Assembly (NCBI GenBank): GCA_017521925.1
Contig: JAFXBG010000015.1
Coordinates: 62,001 to 126,000, forward strand
Reading direction: 5' to 3'
Length of the DNA: 64,000 nucleotides
DNA from: Clostridia bacterium
GTDB taxonomy: Bacteria; Bacillota; Clostridia; Oscillospirales; Acutalibacteraceae
The position numbers and the translations under genes were made by a program. The notes beneath the pieces were generated by a model, which had not been told where the DNA came from, did not search any database, and saw only the letters and a program-made list of their open reading frames with translations. Shown here one piece after another: positions 19,701 through 26,017 of this stretch; positions within the stretch are counted from its first letter, which is position 1, and each line of letters opens with the position of its first letter.

Positions 19701-19729
19701 TTGCATTTAACTTACTAAAGTAGTAAAAT
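19701..19729 (+). promoter_or_regulatory. Promoter and palindromic operator candidate of the NuoE/NuoF/GltD-like operon
   Basis: TTGCAT (19701-19706), 17 bases, TAAAAT (19724-19729). A perfect inverted repeat TTACTA-AAG-TAGTAA (19712-19726) lies between the boxes and overlaps the -10, a typical place for a repressor. It does not match the Rex consensus. Confidence 0.65.
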
Positions 19730-19768
19730 TAATGTGTATTTTTATATCCTTCAAGAAGAGGTGTTACT

Positions 19769-20263
19769 ATGTGCTGTAATCACGAAAAAAGCGACCTTAC
19801 TTTAATCGAAGACGTACTTAATGAGTATGCAGATATCAAAGGTTCGCTTATTACAATTTTGCAGAAAACTCAGGATATTTACGGATATCTTCCTACAGAT
19901 GTTATCTATCACATAGCTGAGCGTACAGGCTCGACTCCCGCAAGAGTAATGGGTGTTGCTACATTTTATGCTCAGTTCAGACTTCAGCCTATCGGCAAGT
20001 ACCTTATTATGCTTTGTCAGGGTACAGCCTGCCACGTAAACGGCAGTGAGAGAATTGAAGCCGCAATCAAGCAGGAATTAGGAATTGAAGACGGCGAAAC
20101 TACCGCTGACGGACTTTTTACCCTTAAAAACGTAGCTTGTCTGGGTTGTTGCTCGCTTTCTCCCGTAATGATGATAAATGACGAGACTTACGGCTCACTT
20201 ACTCCCGATAAGGCTATTACTATCCTTAACGAGCTTAAGGCAAAGGCGGAGGAAGAAAAATGA
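19769..20263 (+). CDS. NuoE-like [2Fe-2S] subunit of an NAD-linked flavin complex
   Basis: 164 residues, the size of 24-kDa (NuoE/HndA/StnA-type) subunits. The thioredoxin-fold C-terminal half carries the [2Fe-2S] ligands Cys83 and Cys88 (CQGTAC) and Cys124 and Cys128 (CLGCC). The N-terminal helical domain (DVLNEYADIKGSLITILQKTQDIYGYLP) is also typical. It works as the electron-relay partner of the NuoF-like subunit encoded by the next gene, which overlaps it by four bases (ATGA). First gene of a three-gene operon. Confidence 0.94.
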   Translation: MCCNHEKSDLTLIEDVLNEYADIKGSLITILQKTQDIYGYLPTDVIYHIAERTGSTPARVMGVATFYAQFRLQPIGKYLIMLCQGTACHVNGSERIEAAIKQELGIEDGETTADGLFTLKNVACLGCCSLSPVMMINDETYGSLTPDKAITILNELKAKAEEEK

Positions 20264-22011
20264 GAATTATAGTTGGTCAGGGTTCCTGCGGTATTGCCGC
20301 AGGTGCTCAAAAAGTTTATGATGCAATTGAAGCTAAAATAAATTCCTTTGAAAACGTAAACCTTGGTATCACCGGCTGTATAGGAATGTGCTACCTTGAG
20401 CCTATCGTTGACGTTTACGACGGCGATGAGCTTTTTGCACGTTTTGTAAAGGTTAAAGCAGAAGACGGCGAGCGTATTTTAAAGGCAGTATCTGCTAAGA
20501 ATTTAGATGATGTTTCTGACCTTTTAATTACGGATGACGACAAGGCTTTTCTTTCTCAGCAGACAAGAATTGCTTTGCGTAACTGCGGTATCATTGACCC
20601 CACAAGCATTGATGCCTACATCAATGCAGGCGGTTATGAGGCCATTAAAAAAGTCCTTTCAGGTATGACTCAGGATGATGTTATTGAGGTTATCAAGGTG
20701 TCGGGTCTTGCAGGCAGAGGCGGTGCAGGCTTCCCCACATGGTTCAAGTGGAATGCCGCAAAAGAGTCAAAAGGCGAAGAAAAGTACCTTATCTGTAATG
20801 CTGACGAGGGTGACCCCGGTGCATTTATGGACAGAGCCGTAATTGAAAGTGACCCCCATACACTTATTGAGGGTATGCTTATCGGTGCATATACAATCGG
20901 TGCCAAAGAGGCTGTGGTTTATGTTCGTGCCGAGTATCCTCTTGCTATTAAAAGACTTCAGAAGGCTATTGAAGATGCAAAAGCGCAGAACCTTTTAGGT
21001 AAGAATATTTTAGGCACAGATTTTAGTTGCGAAATGCGTATCAAAGCAGGTGCAGGTGCCTTTGTTTGCGGTGAGGAAACCGCCCTTATCGAGTCTTTGG
21101 AGGGCGAGCGCGGTATGCCTCGTCTTAAGCCTCCTTTCCCGGCTCAGAGCGGTTACTGGCAGAAGCCTTCTAACATAAACAACGTAGAAACCTTCGCAAA
21201 CGTTGCCTGGATTATTAATAACGGCGGCGAGGCTTTTGCCGCAATGGGTACAGAAAACTCCAAGGGTACCAAGGTGTTTGCTCTTACAGGTAAGATTAAG
21301 AAGGGCGGTCTTGTGGAAATTCCCATGGGTAAGACCTTAAGAGATGTTATTTACGGTATCGGCGGCGGAATTAAAAACGATGCCGAGTTCAAGGCTGTGC
21401 AGATGGGCGGTCCCTCAGGCGGATGTATACCCAAGGATTTGCTTGACACAGTAATTGATTACAAAGCCTTAGGTGCAACAGGTGCCATTATGGGCTCAGG
21501 CGGTATGGTTGTTATGGACAGCTCTACCTGTATGGTTGCTATGGCTAAGTTCTTCCTTGACTTTACTGCCAAAGAAAGCTGCGGCAAGTGCGTGCCCTGC
21601 CGAATCGGCACAAAGAGAATGCTTGAAATCTTAACAAGAATCTGTGACGGCAAAGGTAAAGAGGGCGACATCGAGCTTTTAGAGGAATTGTGCCTTGCTA
21701 TCAAGGACGGCGCACTCTGCGGCTTAGGTCAGACTGCTCCCAATCCTGTACTTACTACAATCCGTTATTTCAGAAATGAGTATGAAGCTCATATTAATGA
21801 TAAAAAATGTCCTGCTAAGGAATGTGCAAATCTTATTACCTATGAAATCGAAGCTCAGAAGTGTAAGGGCTGTACATTATGTGCCAAAAAGTGTCCTGCA
21901 AATGCAATCAGCGGTGAGCTTAAATCTGCTCACGTAATTAATCAGGATATGTGCATCAAGTGCGGTCAGTGTGTAACACTGTGCAAATTTGGTGCAATAA
22001 GTGCTAATTAA
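20260..22011 (+). CDS. NuoF-like NADH/FMN/Fe-S subunit with ferredoxin tail
   Basis: 583 residues. N-terminal thioredoxin-like domain (about 1-90) with Cys10, Cys40 and Cys44. Then the NADH- and FMN-binding core: GRGGAGFPTWFKW (about 149-161), NADEGDPGAF, GAGAFVCGEETALIESLEG. The N3-type [4Fe-4S] motif is ESCGKCVPCRIGTKRM, and the two C-terminal [4Fe-4S] ferredoxin clusters are CKGCTLCAKKCP and CIKCGQCVTLC. This is the architecture of flavin-bifurcating HydB/HndC/StnB proteins (Bfu superfamily), where FMN exchanges electrons between NAD(H) and ferredoxin. Only three Cys are evident in the N-terminal cluster region. Its catalytic partner here is a GltD-like protein, not a hydrogenase. Confidence 0.93.
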   Translation: MRIIVGQGSCGIAAGAQKVYDAIEAKINSFENVNLGITGCIGMCYLEPIVDVYDGDELFARFVKVKAEDGERILKAVSAKNLDDVSDLLITDDDKAFLSQQTRIALRNCGIIDPTSIDAYINAGGYEAIKKVLSGMTQDDVIEVIKVSGLAGRGGAGFPTWFKWNAAKESKGEEKYLICNADEGDPGAFMDRAVIESDPHTLIEGMLIGAYTIGAKEAVVYVRAEYPLAIKRLQKAIEDAKAQNLLGKNILGTDFSCEMRIKAGAGAFVCGEETALIESLEGERGMPRLKPPFPAQSGYWQKPSNINNVETFANVAWIINNGGEAFAAMGTENSKGTKVFALTGKIKKGGLVEIPMGKTLRDVIYGIGGGIKNDAEFKAVQMGGPSGGCIPKDLLDTVIDYKALGATGAIMGSGGMVVMDSSTCMVAMAKFFLDFTAKESCGKCVPCRIGTKRMLEILTRICDGKGKEGDIELLEELCLAIKDGALCGLGQTAPNPVLTTIRYFRNEYEAHINDKKCPAKECANLITYEIEAQKCKGCTLCAKKCPANAISGELKSAHVINQDMCIKCGQCVTLCKFGAISAN

Positions 22012-22026
22012 GGAGGTGCCGCTCAG

Positions 22027-24063
22027 ATGGATAAAATAAAGCTTACTATTAATGGTACGGAAGTCTTTGCAAACAATGGCGACACCGTGCTTACTGCCGC
22101 AAAAAATGCGGGTATAGAAATTCCAACCCTTTGTCATCACGAGTCTGTTAAGGTTTTTGGTGCTTGCGGGGTATGTGTTGTTGAGGCTGAGGGTATTCCT
22201 AAGCTTCTTCGTGCTTGCAGTGCAAAAGTTGCTGATGGTATGGTTGTTAATACCGAAAGCGAAAGAGTAGTAAAGGCAAGAAAGGTTGCCCTTGAGCTTT
22301 TGATGAGCGACCATACAGGCGACTGTGTAGCTCCTTGCTCACTTAACTGTCCTGCAGGTACAGACTGTCAGGGTTACATCAAGGCAATTGCTGAGGGTGA
22401 CGATAATAAGGCTGTTGAGATTATTAAAGAAAAGCTTCCTCTGCCTGCTTCTATCGGTAGAGTTTGTCCTCATCCTTGTGAAACTAACTGTCGCAGAAAA
22501 TTAGTTGAAGAGCCTATGAGTATAGCTTTTCTTAAGTATTTTGCCGCAGATAATGATATGTTAAGTACAAATCCCTTTAAGCCTGAGGTAGCAGAAGCTA
22601 CAGGTAAAACCGTTGCAGTAATCGGCGGTGGCCCTGCAGGCTTAACAGCCGCTTACTTCCTGAGCGTAAAGGGCCATAAGGTAACAGTTTTTGATGCTAT
22701 GCCTAAAATGGGCGGTATGCTCCGCTATGGTATTCCCGAGTACAGACTTCCCAAGGTTGTTTTAGATAAAGAGATAGAGCAGATTGCAAGCCTTGGCGTT
22801 GAGATGAAGAATAACATTAAAATCGGCAAGGATATCACCTTTGCTGATATCCGCAAAGATTTCGATGCAACATTAGTTGCAATCGGTGCATGGAACAGTA
22901 TGTCTACCCGCACAAAAGGAGAGGAGCTTGAGGGCGTTGTAGGCGGTATTGATTTTCTCCGTACGGTTGCTGAGGGTAAGCCTATGTATATCGGCGAAAA
23001 GGTAGCTGTTGTTGGCGGCGGTAATACCGCAATGGATGCCTGTCGAAGTGCAGTTCGTCTTGGTGCTAAAGAGGTTTATGTTATTTACAGACGTACAAGA
23101 GCCGAAATGCCTGCTGAGGATATCGAGATTGAAGAGGCAATGGAAGAGGGCGTAACCTTTAAGTTCCTTACAAATCCTGATGAATATATTGGTGAAAACG
23201 GCAGAGTTAAGACTGTTAAGCTTCAGGTTATGGAGCTGGGTGAGCCTGATGCCTCAGGCAGACGTTCGCCTGTACCTGTTGAGGGTGAGTTTGAGTATCT
23301 TGACGTTGATACAGTAATTGCCGCTATCGGCCAGAAGGTAGACGTTAAGGGTTTTGAGGAGTTAGAGCTTAATAATCGCGGTATTATTTCTGCCGATGAG
23401 TTTACATTCCGTACAAATCTTAATGACGTATTTGCAGTTGGTGATGCTACAAACCGCGGTGCATCCATTGCAATTGCCGCAATCGGTGAAGCTAACAAGG
23501 CGGCAGAGGTTATTGACAGTTTTCTTAAGGGTGACTGTGTGCCTTACATCAAGCCTTATGTAAGCGAAAGAGAAGTAACCGCTGAGATGCTTTCAGGCAA
23601 AGAGAAAAAGGCAAGAGCCAAAATGCCCGTGAGAAGTGCCGAGGAAAGAAAAAATGATTTCAAAGAAATTAACCTTGGTTTTTCTGAAGAAGAGGCAAGA
23701 GTAGAGGCAAAAAGATGCCTTGAGTGCGGCTGTCACGATTATAAGGATTGCTCGCTTATTAAGCACGCAAACCGCTATGTAATCAATCCCTATCGCTTTG
23801 AGGGTGTTAAGCATAAGACTTTTGTGGAAGAAAGCTTGGTTTCTATCGAGCGTAATCAGGGTAAGTGTATTCTTTGTTCACTTTGCGTAAGAGTTTGCGA
23901 CGAAGTTGCAAAGAAGGGTATTTTAGGCTTAGTAGGCAGAGGCTTTGAAACAACAATCAAGCCTGAGTTTAACAACCCCGAAACCATTCAGTGTTGCTTA
24001 ACCTGTAAAAAATGTGCAGAGGCTTGTCCCACAGGTGCTTTGAAAATATTAAATAATATATGA
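22027..24063 (+). CDS. GltD/NfnB-like FAD-NADP oxidoreductase with [2Fe-2S] and [4Fe-4S] ends
   Basis: 678 residues. The N-terminus is a plant-type [2Fe-2S] domain (about 1-80; CHHESVKVFGACGVC...C). Next come the Cys motifs of the glutamate-synthase beta/NfnB N-terminal domain (CSLNCPAGTDC, CPHPCETNC), the FAD dinucleotide fold (AVIGGGPAGLTAAYFL, about 200-215), the NADPH fold (AVVGGGNTAMDACRSAVRLG followed by YRRTRAEMPA), a second FAD contact (VFAVGDATNRGAS), and C-terminal clusters CILCSLCVRVC and CLTCKKCAEACP. This fits the NADP-reducing subunit of the Sporomusa-type transhydrogenase (StnC). It would exchange electrons between NADPH and the NADH/ferredoxin sites of the two upstream subunits. 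AGGAGG precedes the start. Confidence 0.9.
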   Translation: MDKIKLTINGTEVFANNGDTVLTAAKNAGIEIPTLCHHESVKVFGACGVCVVEAEGIPKLLRACSAKVADGMVVNTESERVVKARKVALELLMSDHTGDCVAPCSLNCPAGTDCQGYIKAIAEGDDNKAVEIIKEKLPLPASIGRVCPHPCETNCRRKLVEEPMSIAFLKYFAADNDMLSTNPFKPEVAEATGKTVAVIGGGPAGLTAAYFLSVKGHKVTVFDAMPKMGGMLRYGIPEYRLPKVVLDKEIEQIASLGVEMKNNIKIGKDITFADIRKDFDATLVAIGAWNSMSTRTKGEELEGVVGGIDFLRTVAEGKPMYIGEKVAVVGGGNTAMDACRSAVRLGAKEVYVIYRRTRAEMPAEDIEIEEAMEEGVTFKFLTNPDEYIGENGRVKTVKLQVMELGEPDASGRRSPVPVEGEFEYLDVDTVIAAIGQKVDVKGFEELELNNRGIISADEFTFRTNLNDVFAVGDATNRGASIAIAAIGEANKAAEVIDSFLKGDCVPYIKPYVSEREVTAEMLSGKEKKARAKMPVRSAEERKNDFKEINLGFSEEEARVEAKRCLECGCHDYKDCSLIKHANRYVINPYRFEGVKHKTFVEESLVSIERNQGKCILCSLCVRVCDEVAKKGILGLVGRGFETTIKPEFNNPETIQCCLTCKKCAEACPTGALKILNNI

Positions 24064-24069
24064 TTATAA

Positions 24070-24108
24070 AAACCGCCATTGAGGAAAACTCAGCGGCGGT
24101 TTGATTTT
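24070..24108 (+). terminator. Terminator of the NuoE/NuoF/GltD-like operon
   Basis: AAACCGCC / GGCGGTTT outer stem (24070-24077, 24095-24102) with inner TTGAG/CTCA pairing, followed by GATTTT. Confidence 0.82.
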
Positions 24109-24292
24109 GTAGGGACAGGCGTCCTCGACTGTCCGAGGGAAGTTTTTTATAGATGAATTTTTAAATCTGAAATCAAACTTCAAATTTAGATGAATAAAAC
24201 TATATTTATGTCATTTCTATTATGTGTCTTTGCTGTTAAGCAAAGATGGCTCCCTTGGGGAGCCACGGACAGTCGAGGATGCCTGTCCCTAC
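24109..24292. repeat. 184-base element with long terminal inverted repeats (MITE-like)
   Basis: Arms 24109-24135 (beginning GTAGGGACAGGC) and 24266-24292 (ending GCCTGTCCCTAC) are 27 bases long and match at 26 positions as inverted repeats. The interior has no open frame and contains a second palindrome GGCTCCC-TT-GGGGAGCC (24248-24264). A related arm sequence, GTAGGGGAGGC, forms a hairpin at 47560-47586, so this is probably a dispersed family. Confidence 0.75.
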
Positions 24293-24317
24293 GTGTTGAA
24301 TCATACTTTTTGACAGG

Positions 24318-24346
24318 TTTACAAGTATTATTTCGGATGATATAAT
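24318..24346 (+). promoter_or_regulatory. Promoter of the lipoprotein gene
   Basis: TTTACA (24318-24323), 17 bases, TATAAT (24341-24346). The predicted start (~24353) falls on the AAAGGAAG ribosome-binding sequence, so the leader would be very short. Confidence 0.6.
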
Positions 24347-24402
24347 AAATAAAAGGAAGTGATGATAAGCGGAAAATTAAAATCTTTTTAGCGATTCTTT
24401 TT

Positions 24403-24921
24403 GTGGTTCTTTTCGTTTCTGCTTGCGGTAGAGAAAAGTTCTCGAGTATATCGTTGTCGCCTGATAATAAAAACTTTACTCAGCTTTTGACAAAAGAATA
24501 CTCGGAAGATGAGCTGCAGAATATCATTGGATTTGAAGGTAATATTAACGAGCTTAATTTACTTTATCCGATAGAATGTTTAAGAAAGTACACTAACAAT
24601 GAAGATAAAGTAATTTATTGGGCGTTATTTCATGGAGAAAATAAGCTCGCCATTCTTTCTTTTGGTGATGATGGTATAAAACTTTCGGAGGAGGTTTTTG
24701 AACTTACAAAAACCAAGTCAGATTTTGATGAGATAAAGGTAAATGACAGGATAAAAAAGGTAGAGGAATTTGACCCTTATGGATGGTACCTCTCTGTATA
24801 TGCATCAAGTAGCAGGGATACAACCTCATATCATTTTACAACAGACGGATATATGATTATGATTCACTATATTTATGATGATGGATTAATTGTAGACAAA
24901 ATAGAGTATAGGTATATTTAG
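24403..24921 (+). CDS. Small lipoprotein with an apparently damaged translation start
   Basis: 172 residues if GTG 24403 is used. The in-frame sequence upstream reads KRKIKIFLAILFVV and continues into LFVSACG, a textbook lipoprotein signal with the lipobox Cys, but no ATG, GTG or TTG exists in that frame between the stop at 24346 and GTG 24403. An ATG (24362) sits correctly behind AAAGGAAG but leads into a frame that stops after nine codons. Removing two bases from GATGATAAGCGG would give MKRKIKIFL. The remaining reading frame is intact. Function unknown; the ~150-residue mature part has no recognised motif. Confidence 0.62.
   Translation: MVLFVSACGREKFSSISLSPDNKNFTQLLTKEYSEDELQNIIGFEGNINELNLLYPIECLRKYTNNEDKVIYWALFHGENKLAILSFGDDGIKLSEEVFELTKTKSDFDEIKVNDRIKKVEEFDPYGWYLSVYASSSRDTTSYHFTTDGYMIMIHYIYDDGLIVDKIEYRYI
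24890..24918 (+). promoter_or_regulatory. Promoter of small RNA copy B
   Basis: TTGTAG (24890-24895), 17 bases, TATATT (24913-24918), inside the end of the lipoprotein gene. Transcription would begin near the stop codon, a few bases before ACCCGCCG. Confidence 0.5.
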
Positions 24922-24924
24922 TTT

Positions 24925-25090
24925 TATAACCCGCCGTAAATGGAAGTTTGTTTTAATATGAAAGCTGTCCAAAGGCGAAAAGCCCTGTCGTGGCTAACGG
25001 CGCACAACAAATCGAAAGGCAACAAGCCTCGGCGCACAAAGCAAGAACAGCGAGCTGTTGCGGTCAGCTCGCTGTTCCTGTTTTTATTAA
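24925..25090 (+). ncRNA. Structured small RNA, family copy B
   Basis: Elements in order: ACCCGCCGT (24929-24937), GGAAG, CCAAAGGC-GAAAA-GCC (24969-24984), hairpin GTCGT-GGCTA-ACGGC (24987-25001), hairpin AGGC-AACAA-GCCT, and a 13-bp terminator (25045-25077). The first half matches copies A and C in element order, and the TAAC-containing hairpin keeps pairing while its bases change. A 60-codon open frame through it has no coding character. Located between the lipoprotein gene and lexA. Confidence 0.68.
25045..25087 (+). terminator. Terminator of small RNA copy B
   Basis: Perfect 13-bp stem GAACAGCGAGCTG / CAGCTCGCTGTTC with a 7-base loop, then CTGTTTTTATT. Confidence 0.93.
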
Positions 25091-25263
25091 ATGAGGGGGT
25101 TCACAGAATTATGTTTCTGTGACAGAGGAGGGGTAGAACATTGAACCCTACCTTTCGGGTTCGGTTACATTATATATTATTCTTTAATAAGAATTGTTAA
25201 CGCGTTGTTAACCCCGGCTGAACATTTTCTGTTTTTATTGTGAACAAATTTTTTGAAAATTTT
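25091..25263. other. Noncoding stretch upstream of lexA
   Basis: No gene seen. Contains TCACAGAA/TTTCTGTGA (25103-25124) and GAACCC/GGGTTC (25143-25162) hairpins, and a GTTAAC-GCGTT-GTTAAC repeat (about 25195-25211) that could be a protein site. Confidence 0.4.
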
Positions 25264-25303
25264 AAAACAAATGTTTGCATTTTCCTTTGCGATATGTTAG
25301 TAT
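25264..25303 (+). promoter_or_regulatory. lexA promoter with SOS (DinR-type) box
   Basis: AAAACAAATGTTTG (25264-25277) matches 12 of 14 positions of the Gram-positive LexA box CGAACRNRYGTTYG. It overlaps the -35 TTGCAT (25275-25280), which is 17 bases from TAGTAT (25298-25303). This arrangement predicts autorepression. Confidence 0.72.
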
Positions 25304-25328
25304 ATACATAGGAAAGTGAGGTTTTAGT

Positions 25329-25919
25329 ATGAAGCCACTTACAAAAAGTCAGCAAAAGGTTTATGATTATATACGTGAATGTGCTCAGGACAACCGTATT
25401 CCCTCTGTGCGTGAGATTTGTGCCGTTACAGGTCTTAAGTCTACCTCTACTGTGCACCTTCATCTTAAAACTTTAGAGGAAAAGGGTCTTATTGAGCGTG
25501 ACAAGGGGTTAAATCGCAGTATCCGTCTTTCAGGTTCTGAAAAAAGCTCTCAGATTCCCATTATGGGCCGTGTTACTGCAGGTGTGCCTATTTTAGCGGT
25601 TGAGGATATTGAGGGTTACGTGCCCGTAAGCGAAAGCGTACGCAGAGGCAGGGAGCTTTTTGCTCTTCGTGTTTGCGGTGAAAGTATGATTAACGCAGGT
25701 ATTTTAGACGGAGATATTGCTATTGTTCATCGCACACCTGTTGCCAATAACGGCGATATTGTTGTGGCGCTTATTGAGGATGAAGCTACCGTTAAAAGGT
25801 TTTATAAAGAAAACGGTCATTTCCGACTTCAGCCTGAAAATGATGCTTTTGAGCCTATTATAGTGGATGAGGTTGTGCTTCTTGGCAAGCTTGTGGCAAT
25901 TTATCGTAATTTTGAATGA
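25329..25919 (+). CDS. lexA: LexA repressor of the SOS response
   Basis: 196 residues. N-terminal winged helix (about 1-70; SVREICAVTGLKSTSTVHLHLKTLEEKGLI). C-terminal S24 protease domain with the Ala84-Gly85 self-cleavage bond (RVTAGVP), nucleophile Ser119 (CGESM) and general base Lys156 (ATVKRF). RecA filaments on single-stranded DNA trigger self-cleavage, which derepresses repair genes. The gene is single, with its own LexA-box promoter and a bidirectional terminator behind it. Confidence 0.97.
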   Translation: MKPLTKSQQKVYDYIRECAQDNRIPSVREICAVTGLKSTSTVHLHLKTLEEKGLIERDKGLNRSIRLSGSEKSSQIPIMGRVTAGVPILAVEDIEGYVPVSESVRRGRELFALRVCGESMINAGILDGDIAIVHRTPVANNGDIVVALIEDEATVKRFYKENGHFRLQPENDAFEPIIVDEVVLLGKLVAIYRNFE

Positions 25920-25927
25920 TTTTTTTT

Positions 25928-25957
25928 AGCCTTTCTTAAAATAGAAAGGCTTTTTTC
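25928..25957. terminator. Terminator after lexA
   Basis: AGCCTTTCT / AGAAAGGCT stem with a 6-base loop, T-runs on both sides (TTTTTTT before, TTTTTC after). Confidence 0.88.
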
Positions 25958-25986
25958 TTGTATATGGAAAAAATTTGTGTTATTAT
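25958..25986 (+). promoter_or_regulatory. Promoter of the phosphoesterase gene
   Basis: TTGTAT (25958-25963), 17 bases, TATTAT (25981-25986). Confidence 0.6.
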
Positions 25987-26017
25987 ATATCTGTAATTTT
26001 ATTAAGGAGTGAATAAC

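Noticed and set aside
19701..19729. Rex operator at the redox operon
   Set aside because: The palindrome TTACTA/TAGTAA does not match the TTGTTAA...TTAACAA Rex pattern.
24310..24346. TTGACA at 24310 as -35 of the lipoprotein promoter
   Set aside because: It is 25 bases from TATAAT; TTTACA at 24318 has the correct 17-base spacing.
24940..25122. 60-codon open frame after the lipoprotein gene
   Set aside because: It lies inside the small RNA and its terminator; composition is Lys/Arg/Ser-rich nonsense with no ribosome site.
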